Source: Methylobacterium sp. Leaf117 | Lineage (GTDB): Bacteria; Pseudomonadota; Alphaproteobacteria; Rhizobiales; Beijerinckiaceae | Assembly: GCF_001422985.1 (NCBI RefSeq) | Contig: NZ_LMNL01000012.1 | Coordinates: 189,096 to 253,095 of the forward strand | DNA: 64,000 nt | Direction of reading: 5' to 3' | Shown here: positions 28,505 to 38,197 of the stretch, piece by piece | How positions within the stretch are numbered: position 1 is the stretch's first letter | How the letters are laid out: each line of letters begins with the position of its first letter | Made by a program: the position numbers and the translations under genes | Notes under the pieces: generated by a model | Told to the model about the DNA's origin: nothing | Seen by the model: only the letters and a program-made list of their open reading frames with translations | The model's database searches: none

Positions 28505-28804
28505 TCAGCCCTTCTTCTTGCCGTCGGTCTTCTGGTAGACGTCGATGGCGCGACGGCAATTCTCGGACAGCTTGGTCCAGTTGGTCTGGAAGCACTTGTC
28601 CAGGGCCGGATCGTCGGTGGCGAGATTGCCGCAATAGGTCAGGTAGTCGCCGGTGCAGTACTTCTTCAGGGTCTCGTTGCCCCGCTTGGTCTGGGGTGCC
28701 GCGGCCCCCTGCGGCTGGGCGGCCGGCTGAGCGAGGGCCGGCGCGGCCAGGATGGAGGCCGTTCCGGCGAGGACGAGGGCAAGCGACGTGAGCTTAAGGG
28801 CCAT
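28505..28804 (-). CDS. small secreted cysteine-containing protein
   Basis: A 99-residue exported protein. The signal peptide (about 1-25, ending APALAQ) is followed by a Gln/Pro/Ala linker and a domain with four Cys (YC, YC, KC, NC at about 50, 59, 72 and 84) that could form two disulfides. It resembles the short cysteine-rich-repeat proteins common in Methylobacterium and Bradyrhizobium; the function is unknown. ATG 28804 was chosen over an upstream ATG at 28861 because of the signal peptide. The Lys-rich C-terminus ends GKKKG. Confidence 0.7.
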   Translation of the reverse strand: MALKLTSLALVLAGTASILAAPALAQPAAQPQGAAAPQTKRGNETLKKYCTGDYLTYCGNLATDDPALDKCFQTNWTKLSENCRRAIDVYQKTDGKKKG

Positions 28805-29032
28805 GATGGGCGCAGTCCGTCTCAAAAACAGGGAATGGGCGATCCGATGAAGCGCCGACATGGTCGAAACAAGGCGCGCGGGTGGTCGCCGCGTGGTCAG
28901 GCGGCTTTCTACGCCGCGATTTCCGGTCCACGCAACGGCCGCCGCGTTTTCCGGCGCACATGACGACGCCTCAGGCCGCCACGTCGGTTTGGCGGCCGAT
29001 CCCTCGGTTGATCCGGGTTGGCGGCAGAACCC

Positions 29033-29776
29033 TCAGTTGGTCTGGGCCGGGAGCGAGAAGGCCGAGGCCGGCGGCAGGCGCTCGCCCTGCATCAGGCCGT
29101 CGGCCACGTCCGAGATCCGGCGTCGGAGGTCGGCAGCCTCGCCGTCGCGGCGGGCCATCACCTCGGCGAGGGCTTTTTCGGCCGCCGCGAGGCTGGCCCG
29201 CAGGGTTTCGCGCTCGGCCACCAGCGCGGCGGTGAGATCCGTGACATCCCTGCCCGCATCGGCGGTGTCGGTCGCGCCGCCCGGCTGGACCGGCCCGGAG
29301 CGGAGGGCGATGAGGTCGTCGAGGACGTCCCGGTGGGCCTCCTCCAGCACCTGCAGCGTGGCGATGCCGAGGGCGGTGTCCTGGCGGGCCGTTTCGAGAT
29401 CGCGCTCGACCGCGTTCAAGGTCGCCCGCGTCGCCGCGATCACCGCTTCGCGCTCGCTCAGGGTGGCGTCGCGCGCCTCCACCGTCCGGGTCAGGGCGGC
29501 GGCCTCCATCGTCCGCGCCCCGATGGCGGCGAGGTCGGCGTGGCGATGGGCGGTCACCGCCTCGACCTTCCGCTCCAGCCGGCGCTGGGCGACGGCGAAT
29601 TGCGCCCGCAGGTAATCCTTCTCGGCCGCCACCTCGGTGATCGAAAGGGGCAGGCGCGCCTGCAGGCGGCGCTCGGACAGGCGGGCGGCCCGCGCGTTCA
29701 CGGCGGGCAGCAGCAGCAGCGCGCACAGGCTGGCGGCGAGGAAGCCGAGCGCGAAGATCATCACGGTTTCGATCAC
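29033..29776 (-). CDS. membrane-anchored coiled-coil protein
   Basis: About 247 residues from GTG 29776 (VIETVMIFALGFLAA); ATG 29761 is the alternative. One N-terminal membrane helix (about 3-25) is followed by an almost wholly helical charged region (about 30-235) with coiled-coil character. Proteins with this IETV-x-x-F-A-L-G-F-L start are widespread in Rhizobiales and carry no assigned function. It lies 261 nt downstream of the EipA gene on the same strand. Confidence 0.68.
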   Translation of the reverse strand: MIETVMIFALGFLAASLCALLLLPAVNARAARLSERRLQARLPLSITEVAAEKDYLRAQFAVAQRRLERKVEAVTAHRHADLAAIGARTMEAAALTRTVEARDATLSEREAVIAATRATLNAVERDLETARQDTALGIATLQVLEEAHRDVLDDLIALRSGPVQPGGATDTADAGRDVTDLTAALVAERETLRASLAAAEKALAEVMARRDGEAADLRRRISDVADGLMQGERLPPASAFSLPAQTN

Positions 29777-30037
29777 GCGGTAACGCTCACCCAAGACGCC
29801 GTGGACGGGAACGGCGCCCGATGCGCCCGGCACCGTCGCCCCTGGGTCGCCTGTTTAGCCCATTTCTCCCCGGGATGGGCAAGGCTCTCTCAGAAAGCCG
29901 AGGCGGCATCGGTGACCGACGGCAGGACTTCGGCGCAAACCACGAAGACGACCCCCTATGCGCCGCCGCCCGGGCCGCTCGGGACGGTTCGGCACCTGGC
30001 CGGCTGCGACCTGCTGCCGCAGCGCCGGGCGTCCGGG

Positions 30038-30658
30038 TCAGAACGGGTTCCAGGTCGGTTTGCTGGTGAATTTCAGGTAGCCGATATTGATGCCGAGGCG
30101 GGCGCCGACACCGGTCCGGATCGGCACGACCACGATGTTGTCGGCCGTGACCGCCGTCATGCCGAAGCCGCCGACGAGGTAGGCCGACCCGTCGACGCCG
30201 CCGAAGCGGCGATACAGGCCCGAGACGGCCGGAAGGTTGTAGACCAGCATCATGGTGCGGTCCCCGTCACCGCCGACATCGAAGCCGATCGACGGCCCCT
30301 GCCAGTAGATGCGGCGCTGTCCGGCATTGCGGGTGTAGAGCGTGCCCTCGCCGTAGCGGACGCCGCCCACGATGGCGCCGGACGCCTCCTGGCCCAGGAT
30401 GTAGCCATTCGGCTCGCCCCAGCGGCGGGTCGCCTCCTCGACGAGTTTCGCCAGACCCCGCGACATCGACCCGAAGAAGCGGTGGCCGTTATCGACCAGC
30501 TCCTCCGGACGGAAGGTGCCCGGCCCGCCTTCGACGGCGGCGAGCGCACGCGGCGACACACCGAGGAGCAGCGCGCCCGCGAGGCCGCCGACGAAACCGC
30601 GCCGCGTCGCGGGGCGGGGCGCTGAGAGGGCACGGGCGGCCCGATGGTTCGACGTCAT
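30038..30658 (-). CDS. eipA: DUF1134 protein, EipA-like envelope integrity factor
   Basis: A 206-residue periplasmic protein of the DUF1134 family, whose Brucella member EipA is needed for envelope integrity. A signal with twin Arg (TRRGFVGGLAGALLLG) is followed by the DUF1134 domain (about 55-205) with blocks GAIVGGVRYGEG, YWQGPSIGFDVGGDG and VPIRTGVGARLGINIGYL. ATG 30658 has AGGAGGGA 8 nt upstream. It is divergent from the YHS-domain gene. The gene symbol is by family and not by demonstrated function. Confidence 0.82.
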   Translation of the reverse strand: MTSNHRAARALSAPRPATRRGFVGGLAGALLLGVSPRALAAVEGGPGTFRPEELVDNGHRFFGSMSRGLAKLVEEATRRWGEPNGYILGQEASGAIVGGVRYGEGTLYTRNAGQRRIYWQGPSIGFDVGGDGDRTMMLVYNLPAVSGLYRRFGGVDGSAYLVGGFGMTAVTADNIVVVPIRTGVGARLGINIGYLKFTSKPTWNPF

Positions 30659-30862
30659 GCCTCGTCCCTCCTGCTTATCCCTGCCGCCGATGCGAGGCGG
30701 TATCGTCTTGCTAACCGAGGCCGCGCTATCCATCGCCGGACAACCCTGGGGGCGGACGTCACCCCGTGTCGGTGCGCTCCGATCCCCGGCGAAGGCCGCA
30801 ACCGGATCTGCCGACCGGTTCCGGCAACCGATTTTGGCGACCATGATGCGAAACAAAGCAAC

Positions 30863-31342
30863 ATGTGGTTAACACGCCGTCACTGGCTCCTCGCCGCCGC
30901 CGGCGTCGGACACCCGATCATCGCCCGGGCCACCAGCCTCCTCGACCTGCCGGCCGGCCCGATCGCCCTGAACGGCTTCGATGCGGTCAGCTACTTCCTC
31001 GACGGACCCGAGGCGGGGCGCCCGGCTTACGAATGGGCCTGGCATGGCCGGACCTGGCGCTTCGCGCGCGCCGGAAACCTGGAAGCCTTCCGCCGCGATC
31101 CGATCGCCTACGCACCCCGCCTCGGCGGCTTCGATGCGGTCGGCATCCTGGACGGGCGACTCGTCGACACGGACCCGCTGATCTTCGCGCGACTGTCGGG
31201 TCCGGACGGCGGCGATCGGCTCTACCTGTTCCGCAACGAAGCGCACCGGGCGCGGGCGATGGCCGATCCGAGCCTCGCTCCCCGGGCCGAAGCCCGCTGG
31301 CCGACGCTGCGGGAACAGCGCGATCGAAACCTGTCGGACTGA
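30863..31342 (+). CDS. YHS-domain protein with export signal
   Basis: A 159-residue protein with an N-terminal signal-like segment (RRHWLLAAAGVG) and a YHS-type domain (about 35-135): LNGFDAVSYFLDG, YEWAWHGRTWRFARAGNLEAF, DPIAYAPRLGGFDAVG and LYLFRNEAHRA. YHS domains occur in metal-binding or metal-responsive proteins; the canonical Cys is absent here. ATG 30863 gives a compact signal; the frame is open upstream but lacks a better start. A TTAAC lies within the first codons. It converges with cysQ. Confidence 0.7.
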   Translation: MWLTRRHWLLAAAGVGHPIIARATSLLDLPAGPIALNGFDAVSYFLDGPEAGRPAYEWAWHGRTWRFARAGNLEAFRRDPIAYAPRLGGFDAVGILDGRLVDTDPLIFARLSGPDGGDRLYLFRNEAHRARAMADPSLAPRAEARWPTLREQRDRNLSD

Positions 31343-31358
31343 GCGCCGGGACGCCGGC

Positions 31359-32225
31359 TCAGATCCGGCTCTCGCCCTGCGCCGAGCGCCGTTCCGAAGG
31401 GCGCCCGGCCGGACTGCGCTCGGGCAGGACGAGGTTTTCGGCGTAGCGGGCGTCGCCCAGGGCCGCGAACGGACCGTTGCGGTAGTTGCGGGTGTAATGG
31501 CCATAAGTCATCGGCCGTCCGGCCGGCGCGACGACGCAGCCGCCCGCGACCGTGAGGATGTGGTCCCCGGCCGCCGTATCCCATTCCATGGTCGGGCCGC
31601 AGCGCACGTAGATGTCGGCCTCGCCGGAGGCGATCAGGCAGAATTTCAGGGCGGAGGCGGCCGAGCGGGTGGCACTCACCCTGAGAGCCCCCAGGCAGGC
31701 TTCGGTCTCGACATCGCCGTGGCGGTTGCTGCGCAGGGCGACGAGGCCCTTGTCCGGCATCGGCCGGACCCCGATGGGCAGCCGCTCGCCGAGGCGTCCG
31801 TCGTGGATCTCGGCCTCGAAGGCCTGCGCGCCCGCGCCCCAGACCCGGGCGAGGCCGGGAGCCGCGAGGGCGGCGGCGATCGGCCGATTGCCGGCGACCA
31901 GCCCGATATTGACGCTGTACTCGGCGTTGCCGGCAAGGAAGTCGCGGGTACCGTCGAGGGGATCGACCAGGAAGAACAGCGGCGCGGGCGGATGATCGTA
32001 GGTCGATTCCTCGGCGATCACCGGGATGCCCGGCCAGTGCCGGGCGAGTTCGGCGAGGATGAAAGCCTCGGATTCCGCATCCGCCTGGCTCGACGGCGAT
32101 CCGTCGAGCTTGACCACGTGCGGACAATCGCCGCCGTGATGCCGTTTCAGGATTTCGCCTGCCCGGCAGGCAATTTCCATCAGGGTGGCGGCAATACGGT
32201 CGCGCGTCGGAGCATCAATCGACAT
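31359..32225 (-). CDS. cysQ: 3'(2'),5'-bisphosphate nucleotidase CysQ
   Basis: A 288-residue inositol-monophosphatase-superfamily enzyme that removes 3'-phosphoadenosine 5'-phosphate from sulfate assimilation. The metal-binding Glu pair lies in IAEEST (about 69-74), the metal site in VDPLDGTRDF (about 87-96), and the C-terminal site in EWDTAAGDHIL. The length suits CysQ. ATG 32225 is used. It is divergent from chpT with a 142-nt gap. Confidence 0.9.
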   Translation of the reverse strand: MSIDAPTRDRIAATLMEIACRAGEILKRHHGGDCPHVVKLDGSPSSQADAESEAFILAELARHWPGIPVIAEESTYDHPPAPLFFLVDPLDGTRDFLAGNAEYSVNIGLVAGNRPIAAALAAPGLARVWGAGAQAFEAEIHDGRLGERLPIGVRPMPDKGLVALRSNRHGDVETEACLGALRVSATRSAASALKFCLIASGEADIYVRCGPTMEWDTAAGDHILTVAGGCVVAPAGRPMTYGHYTRNYRNGPFAALGDARYAENLVLPERSPAGRPSERRSAQGESRI

Positions 32226-32367
32226 AATACTGCCTATGATGCCCGTGCCACAGACCCTTGTCGACCCGGATCGCGACGGGCCGAGACGCTTTTCAAAGCA
32301 ATCGGCGCCGTCTATCGGTGCCGTTCACGACCGGACGCGGCCCCGAAACGCCTGCGCGGAGCGCACC

Positions 32368-33105
32368 ATGACCCCCCTCGATCTCGACGCCCTCGACCTG
32401 TCCGCCCTGCTGTGCTCGCGCGTCTGCCACGATGTGATCAGCCCGGTGGGCGCCATCGTGAACGGCCTGGAGGTTCTGGAGGACGAGAGCGACACCTCCA
32501 TGCGCGAATTCGCCCTGGAGCTGATCGCCAAGAGCGCGCGCCAGGCCTCGGCCCGGCTGCAATTCGCCCGCATCGCCTTCGGCGCGGCCGGCTCGGCCGG
32601 AGCCTCGATCGACCTCGCCGACGCCGAGAAGGTGTCGCGCGGCATGTTCGTCGACGACAAGACGCAGCTCGCCTGGAGCGCGCCGCAGGCGCTCTATCCG
32701 AAGAACAAGGTCAAGCTGCTCCTCAACCTCGTGATGATCGCCCAGAGCGCGATCCCGCGCGGCGGCCTCATCGACGTGGTGGTGCGGGGCGACGGCGAGG
32801 CGCCGACCCTCGTCCTCAAGAGCAAGGGCTCGCATGCCCGCATCCCTGCTCATGTCGAGGCGATGATCGCCGGAACCCCGGAGGGCGGCACCGTCGACGC
32901 CCACGGCATCCTGCCGTTCTATGCCGGCCTCGTCTCCCGCGCGGCCAACATGGATGTGCGCTTCTCGATCGAGGGCGACACGGTGACGATCGAAGCGACG
33001 CCGAAATCCGTCGCGCCGGCCCCCGACGCCCATGCCCCGGCCCCGAAGGCCATCGAGGACGACCGTCCCTCGGATTCCGAGCCGCCCGAGACGGCCCTCG
33101 CCTGA
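32368..33105 (+). CDS. chpT: histidine phosphotransferase ChpT
   Basis: A 245-residue phosphotransfer protein of the CckA-ChpT-CtrA/CpdR relay of Alphaproteobacteria. The phospho-accepting His is about residue 21 in CSRVCHDVISPVGAI, within the dimerisation helix pair (about 10-80). The C-terminal part is a degenerate ATPase-like domain (about 95-210), with an acidic Pro-rich tail. ATG 32368 gives MTPLDLDALDLSALL, typical of the family. It begins the che gene block and lies 7 kb from ctrA, its expected target. Confidence 0.9.
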   Translation: MTPLDLDALDLSALLCSRVCHDVISPVGAIVNGLEVLEDESDTSMREFALELIAKSARQASARLQFARIAFGAAGSAGASIDLADAEKVSRGMFVDDKTQLAWSAPQALYPKNKVKLLLNLVMIAQSAIPRGGLIDVVVRGDGEAPTLVLKSKGSHARIPAHVEAMIAGTPEGGTVDAHGILPFYAGLVSRAANMDVRFSIEGDTVTIEATPKSVAPAPDAHAPAPKAIEDDRPSDSEPPETALA

Positions 33106-33276
33106 GGCCGGGCAAGACCCCGGAAAAAGCCTGCCCCAAGGCGGATAGGCGGGAGATCAACAAATATTATCGCGGTCTCCCACTTTGATCCATGCGGTGA
33201 AACCCTTCCCTAACTGGTTCGGGTCCAAGCTCCGTCCTGCACAGACTGTAGTGCGCGTATGGACTGAGTACCCCTC

Positions 33277-36009
33277 ATGGACGACTTGTTGCGTGAGTTC
33301 CTGACCGAGAGCGCCGAGCATCTCGATACGGTCGATGCCGAACTCGTCCGGTTCGAGCAGGATCCGAACAACCAGACGATCCTGCGGAATATCTTCCGCC
33401 TCGTCCATACCATCAAGGGCACCTGCGGATTCCTCGGCCTGCCGCGCCTCGAAGCGCTGGCCCATGCCGCCGAGACCCTGATGGGCCAGTTCCGCGACGG
33501 CATGCCGGTCACCGGTCCCGCGGTCAGCCTCATCCTCGTCACCCTGGACCGCCTGAAGGCGATTCTCGGCGATCTCGAAGCCACCGGCACCGAGCCGACC
33601 GGCAGCGACGACGACCTCATCGGCGCCCTCGAGGTGATGGCCTCGGCACCGATCGCGCCGGCCGCTCCGGCGCCCGCCCCCGAGATCAAGCTGCCCGACC
33701 CCGTCATCCGCGAACTGAAGCCTGGCGAAGTCACCCTGGAGGATCTCGAGCGCGCCTTCATGGAGGCCGAGGGTCCCGATCCGTTCGACGCCCCCATGGC
33801 GGCCGCACCCGAGCCCGTCGCGCCTCAGCCCGTCGCTCTGGCACCGGAGCCCGAGGCGCCCGCCCCGATGCCGGTCCGGGCCGCCGAAGCCCCGGTGACC
33901 GAGGCGCCCGCGAAATCCGCCGATGCGCCCGCCGCCTCGGACGGCGAGGGCGCGATCGCGAAGGTCCAGACCATCCGGGTCAATGTCGACACCCTCGAAC
34001 ACCTCATGACGATGGTGTCGGAGCTGGTGCTGACCCGCAATCAGCTCCTCGAAATCGCCCGCCGGCACGACGATTCCACCTACAAGGTGCCGCTCCAGCG
34101 CCTCAGCCACGTGACGGCCGAGTTGCAGGAGGGCGTCATGAAGACGCGCATGCAGCCGATCGGCAATGCCTGGCAGAAGCTGCCGCGCGTGGTCCGCGAC
34201 CTGTCGTCCGAACTCGGCAAGCAGATCGAGCTCGTCATGAGCGGCGCCGAAACCGAACTGGACCGTCAGGTCCTGGAGGTGATCAAGGACCCGCTTACCC
34301 ACATGGTGCGCAACTCGGCCGATCACGGCATCGAGTCCTCGGCCGACCGCAAGGCCGCCGGCAAGCCGGTGCGCGGCACGATCCGCCTCTCCGCCTACCA
34401 TGAGGGCGGCACCATCACGATCGAGATCGCCGACGACGGCAAGGGTCTCGACCTCGCCGCCATCCGCCGCAAGGCCGTCGAGCGCAAGGTCGCGAGCCAG
34501 GCCGAGGTCGAGCGCATGACCGATGCCCAGGTGGCGAAGTTCATCTTCCACCCGGGCTTCTCCACCGCCGCCGCCATCACCTCGGTCTCGGGCCGCGGCG
34601 TCGGCATGGACGTCGTCAAGACCAACATCGAGCTGATCGGCGGTGTCATCGACATCAACACGCAGCTCGGCCGCGGCACCACCTTCACCATCAAGATCCC
34701 GCTCACCCTCGCGATCATCGCCGCCCTCATCGTGAAGGCCGGCGAGCAGCGCTTCGCGGTGCCTCAGGTGGCGGTGCTGGAGCTGGTGCGGGTCGACAAG
34801 GCGACCGCGCAGAAGGTCGAGCGCATCAACGGTTCGCCGGTTCTGCGCCTGCGCGAGCGCCTGCTGCCGATCGTCACCCTGACGGGCGTGCTCGGCCAGG
34901 ATCAGGCCGCCGACGCCGTCGATTCCGGCTTCGTGGTGGTGGCCCAGGTCGGCCGCCAGCGCTTCGGCATCCTGGTCGACGAGGTCTTCCACACGGAAGA
35001 GATCGTCGTGAAGCCGATGTCCTCGAAGCTGCGCCACCTGCCGCTCTTCGCCGGCAACACCATCCTGGGCGACGGCGCCGTCGTGCTCATCGTCGATCCG
35101 AACGGCATCGCCCAGCAGGTCAGCCAGGGCTCGCAGTCCGGCGCGATCCCGGTCGAGGCCGAGGTCGAGGAGATCGAAGCCGCCGATGCCAAGTCCACGC
35201 TGCTCGTCTTCAAGGGCGGCGCCGGCAGCTTCAAGGCGGTTCCGCTCTCACTGGTGACCCGTCTCGAAGAGATCGAATCGGCCAAGGTGGAATGGGTCGG
35301 CGGACGCCCGCTGATCCAGTATCGCGGTCGCCTGATGCCGCTGGTGCCGGCCGATCCGTCTATCGAGATCCGCAGCTCCGGCACCCAGGCCCTGGTGGTG
35401 TTCTCCGACGGCGAGCGGGCCATGGGCCTCGTAGTCGACGAGATCGTCGACATCGTCGAGGAACGCCTCGACGTCGAGATCGCCGCCGAGCGCTCGGACC
35501 TGATCGGCTCCGCCGTTCTGCGCGGCCGTGCCACCGAGATCATCAACATCGCCCACTTCCTGCCGCTCGCCTACGACGACTGGGCGCGCGGCCCGAAGAA
35601 GCCGGTCAAGCACAGCTCGACCCTCCTCCTCGTCGACGATTCCGCCTTCTTTCGCGACATGCTGAGCCCGGTGCTCAAGGCCGCCGGCTACAGCGTCATC
35701 ATCGCCGCCAGCGCCGACGAAGCGGTGGCGACCCTGCTGTCGAACGGCCGCGTCGACGTGGTGGTGTGCGATCTCGAGATGCCGGGCCGCAGCGGCTTCG
35801 ATCTCGTCGGCGCCATGCGCAAGGTCGAGGGTCGGGTGGCCAGCCTTCCGGTGATCGGCCTGTCCGGCACCATCGGGGCCGAAGCCATCGAACGGGCACG
35901 CACGCTCGGCATCGCCGATCTGGTGGCGAAGTTCGACCGCAGCGGGCTGATCTCGGCGCTGGCGGAGCTGGACGCGCCCAGCCTCGCCGCCGTCGCCGCC
36001 GCCGCCTGA
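33277..36009 (+). CDS. cheA: hybrid chemotaxis histidine kinase CheA with C-terminal receiver
   Basis: A 910-residue kinase of a chemosensory system. The P1 HPt domain carries His about 44 (VHTIKGTCGFLG); a Pro/Ala linker spans about 125-225. P3 dimerisation starts near 230 and the P4 ATPase is about 300-470 with GKGLDL and GRGVGMDVVK. P5 CheW-like is about 475-610, a second CheW-like segment about 625-755, and a receiver domain about 782-900 with phospho-acceptor Asp about 832 (VVCDLEMPG). The fused receiver makes it a hybrid. The gene is followed by cheW at 30 nt. Confidence 0.95.
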   Translation: MDDLLREFLTESAEHLDTVDAELVRFEQDPNNQTILRNIFRLVHTIKGTCGFLGLPRLEALAHAAETLMGQFRDGMPVTGPAVSLILVTLDRLKAILGDLEATGTEPTGSDDDLIGALEVMASAPIAPAAPAPAPEIKLPDPVIRELKPGEVTLEDLERAFMEAEGPDPFDAPMAAAPEPVAPQPVALAPEPEAPAPMPVRAAEAPVTEAPAKSADAPAASDGEGAIAKVQTIRVNVDTLEHLMTMVSELVLTRNQLLEIARRHDDSTYKVPLQRLSHVTAELQEGVMKTRMQPIGNAWQKLPRVVRDLSSELGKQIELVMSGAETELDRQVLEVIKDPLTHMVRNSADHGIESSADRKAAGKPVRGTIRLSAYHEGGTITIEIADDGKGLDLAAIRRKAVERKVASQAEVERMTDAQVAKFIFHPGFSTAAAITSVSGRGVGMDVVKTNIELIGGVIDINTQLGRGTTFTIKIPLTLAIIAALIVKAGEQRFAVPQVAVLELVRVDKATAQKVERINGSPVLRLRERLLPIVTLTGVLGQDQAADAVDSGFVVVAQVGRQRFGILVDEVFHTEEIVVKPMSSKLRHLPLFAGNTILGDGAVVLIVDPNGIAQQVSQGSQSGAIPVEAEVEEIEAADAKSTLLVFKGGAGSFKAVPLSLVTRLEEIESAKVEWVGGRPLIQYRGRLMPLVPADPSIEIRSSGTQALVVFSDGERAMGLVVDEIVDIVEERLDVEIAAERSDLIGSAVLRGRATEIINIAHFLPLAYDDWARGPKKPVKHSSTLLLVDDSAFFRDMLSPVLKAAGYSVIIAASADEAVATLLSNGRVDVVVCDLEMPGRSGFDLVGAMRKVEGRVASLPVIGLSGTIGAEAIERARTLGIADLVAKFDRSGLISALAELDAPSLAAVAAAA

Positions 36010-36038
36010 TCGCACAGCCCCCTTCGGAGTTCACGCCC

Positions 36039-36527
36039 ATGATGCAGGCTGCCAACACCAATGCCGCGGATGCCGGCGGCACCCGTGATTTCGTCACCGT
36101 CTTCGTCGGCGAGACGATGTTCGGTCTCGCCATCGACCGGGTCCACGACGTCTTCATCCCGGCCGGTGTCACGCCGGTGCCGCTGTCGCCGCCCGAGATC
36201 GTCGGGTTGCTCAACCTGCGCGGCCGCGTGGTCACCGCCCTGTGCCTGCGCCGGCGCCTCAGCATGCCGGCCCGGACCGGCGACGCGGCCCAGATGGCCA
36301 TCGGCCTGGAACAGGGCGGCGAGACCTTCGCGCTCATCGTGGACGGGGTCGGCGAGGTGCTGAAGCTCGGAGCCGAGACGCATGAGCCGGTCCCGATCAA
36401 TCTCGATGCCCGCTGGCGCGACCTCACCCTCGGCGTGCACCGCCTCGACGGCCGCCTCCTCGTCATCCTCGACGTCGACGCCCTCCTGGCTTTCGGAACG
36501 ACCGCCCGCACCGCCGGTGCAGCGTGA
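36039..36527 (+). CDS. cheW: chemotaxis adaptor protein CheW
   Basis: A 162-residue CheW that couples receptors to CheA. The CheW fold runs about 15-155, with VGETMFGLAIDRVHDVF, PEIVGLLNLRGRVV and the GEVLKL and LDGRLLVILDVDALL strands. ATG 36039 is used; a second ATG follows directly. The stop overlaps a GTG upstream of cheY, consistent with one operon. Confidence 0.93.
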   Translation: MMQAANTNAADAGGTRDFVTVFVGETMFGLAIDRVHDVFIPAGVTPVPLSPPEIVGLLNLRGRVVTALCLRRRLSMPARTGDAAQMAIGLEQGGETFALIVDGVGEVLKLGAETHEPVPINLDARWRDLTLGVHRLDGRLLVILDVDALLAFGTTARTAGAA

Positions 36528-36550
36528 GCGCGCAAGGGGAGACTGAACCG

Positions 36551-36934
36551 ATGAAAACCTGCCTCATCGTCGACGACTCCGCCGTCATCCGGAAGGTGGC
36601 GCGCCGCATCTTCGAGACCATGAACTTCCAGGTCGGCGAGGCCGAGGACGGCGAGAAGGCGCTCACCGCCTGCACCGAGACGATGCCGGACGCGATCCTA
36701 CTCGACTGGAACATGCCGACCATGGACGGCTACGATTTCCTGCGGGCGCTGCGGAAATCCCCCGGCGGCGAGAAGCCGAAGGTCCTGTTCTGCACCACCG
36801 AGAACGACGTCGGCGCCATCGCGCGCGCGCTCCATGCCGGGGCCGACGAGTACATCATGAAGCCGTTCGACCGCGACATCGTCACGGCGAAGCTGGCCCA
36901 GGTCGGGTTCGCCGTCGAGGCCGACGCGGCCTGA
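36551..36934 (+). CDS. cheY: single-domain response regulator CheY
   Basis: A 127-residue receiver domain. The acidic pocket DD is at about 8-9, the phospho-acceptor Asp at about 52 (LLDWNMPTMDG), the conserved Thr in LFCTTEN, and Lys in YIMKPF. It has no output domain. It is expected to carry the CheA phosphoryl signal to the flagellar motor or another target. ATG 36551 has AGGGGAG upstream; an overlapping GTG at 36524 is the alternative start. It sits between cheW and cheB. Confidence 0.92.
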   Translation: MKTCLIVDDSAVIRKVARRIFETMNFQVGEAEDGEKALTACTETMPDAILLDWNMPTMDGYDFLRALRKSPGGEKPKVLFCTTENDVGAIARALHAGADEYIMKPFDRDIVTAKLAQVGFAVEADAA

Positions 36935-37018
36935 CGCGGCCCCGGGCCGCGCCACGCGCCCCGTCCGGGACCCTCTTCCCCTCCGACCGATCTTCCGCGT
37001 CGCTCAAACCGTGAATTC

Positions 37019-38197
37019 ATGATGGCCGCCACCGCACCGACCTACGCGTCGACCCATCCGGCCCCGCCGCCCCAGACGGGGCAGCGCGTCCGGGTGCTGA
37101 TCGCAGACGATTCAGCGGTGGTGCGCGGGCTCGTCGCCCGCTGGATCGGGGAGGCCGGCTACGAGGTCGTCGCCACGGCCGCCAACGGTCGCATCGCCCT
37201 GGAGGCGATGTCGCGCCACGACCCCGACGTGATCCTTCTCGACATCGACATGCCGGAACTCGACGGCACCCAAGCCCTGCCGCTGCTGCTCGCCAAGAGC
37301 CCCGGCGTCCAGGTCATCATGATGTCGACCCTGACGACCCGCAACGCCGACATCTCGCTGCGCTGCCTCGCTCTCGGCGCCGTCGACTACATCCCGAAGC
37401 CTGAGAGCAATCGCGGCGTCACCACCTCGGACGCCTTCCGCACCGACCTGATCGAGCGGGTCCGCATCTTCGGCTCCGCCCGCGCTCGCAAGCGCGGCGC
37501 CTCCAGCGCGCCGATCCCAATCGCCCACGGCATGCCCGCCCCCGCGCCGGTCTCGGCCCTGCGGCCGACGTCGCCCCTGGTCCTGCGTCCGAAGGCCCGC
37601 ACCGGCATCGCGCCCCGCGTCCTCCTCATCGGCGCCTCCACCGGCGGCCCGCGCGCCGTCGGCGAGGTGCTGGAGAAAATCGGCACCGCCACCCTGCGCC
37701 AGTTCCCCGTCCTCATCGTGCAGCACATGCCGCCGGTCTTCACCGCGGTGTTCGCCGAGCATCTCGGTGTCCGGACCGGCCTGCCGGCGGCGGAGGGCAA
37801 GGCCGACGAGCGCCTCCAGCCCGGACGGATCTACGTGGCGCCCGGTGGCCGGCACATGGGCCTCGGCGGCAGTCGTCAGGACGTGACGATCCGCCTGCAC
37901 GACGGCCCGGTGGTGAATTTCTGCCGCCCGGCCGTCGACGTCCTGTTCCAGGATGCCGCCACGATCTTCGGGGCCTCTGCCCTGGCGGTGGTGCTGACCG
38001 GGATGGGCTCGGACGGCACCGGCGGCGCCCGCGCGCTGACCGAGGCCGGCGCCGCGGTGCTGGCCCAGGACGAAGCGACCAGCACCGTCTGGGGTATGCC
38101 GGGCAGCATCGCCAAGGCGGGCCTGGCCCAGGCCATCCTGCCGCTGGCGGAGATCGGCCCGGCCTTGCGCAATCTTCTGACGGGGCAGGGCGCATGA
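37019..38197 (+). CDS. cheB: chemotaxis protein-glutamate methylesterase CheB
   Basis: A 392-residue response-regulator methylesterase that demethylates chemoreceptors. The receiver domain covers about 25-140 with Asp about 75 (LLDIDMPELDG). The catalytic domain covers about 198-390 with the Ser of GASTGGP, His of VQHMPP and Asp of GMGSDGTGG. A Pro/Ala linker separates them. The stop overlaps the cheR start by 4 nt (ATGA). Confidence 0.95.
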   Translation: MMAATAPTYASTHPAPPPQTGQRVRVLIADDSAVVRGLVARWIGEAGYEVVATAANGRIALEAMSRHDPDVILLDIDMPELDGTQALPLLLAKSPGVQVIMMSTLTTRNADISLRCLALGAVDYIPKPESNRGVTTSDAFRTDLIERVRIFGSARARKRGASSAPIPIAHGMPAPAPVSALRPTSPLVLRPKARTGIAPRVLLIGASTGGPRAVGEVLEKIGTATLRQFPVLIVQHMPPVFTAVFAEHLGVRTGLPAAEGKADERLQPGRIYVAPGGRHMGLGGSRQDVTIRLHDGPVVNFCRPAVDVLFQDAATIFGASALAVVLTGMGSDGTGGARALTEAGAAVLAQDEATSTVWGMPGSIAKAGLAQAILPLAEIGPALRNLLTGQGA

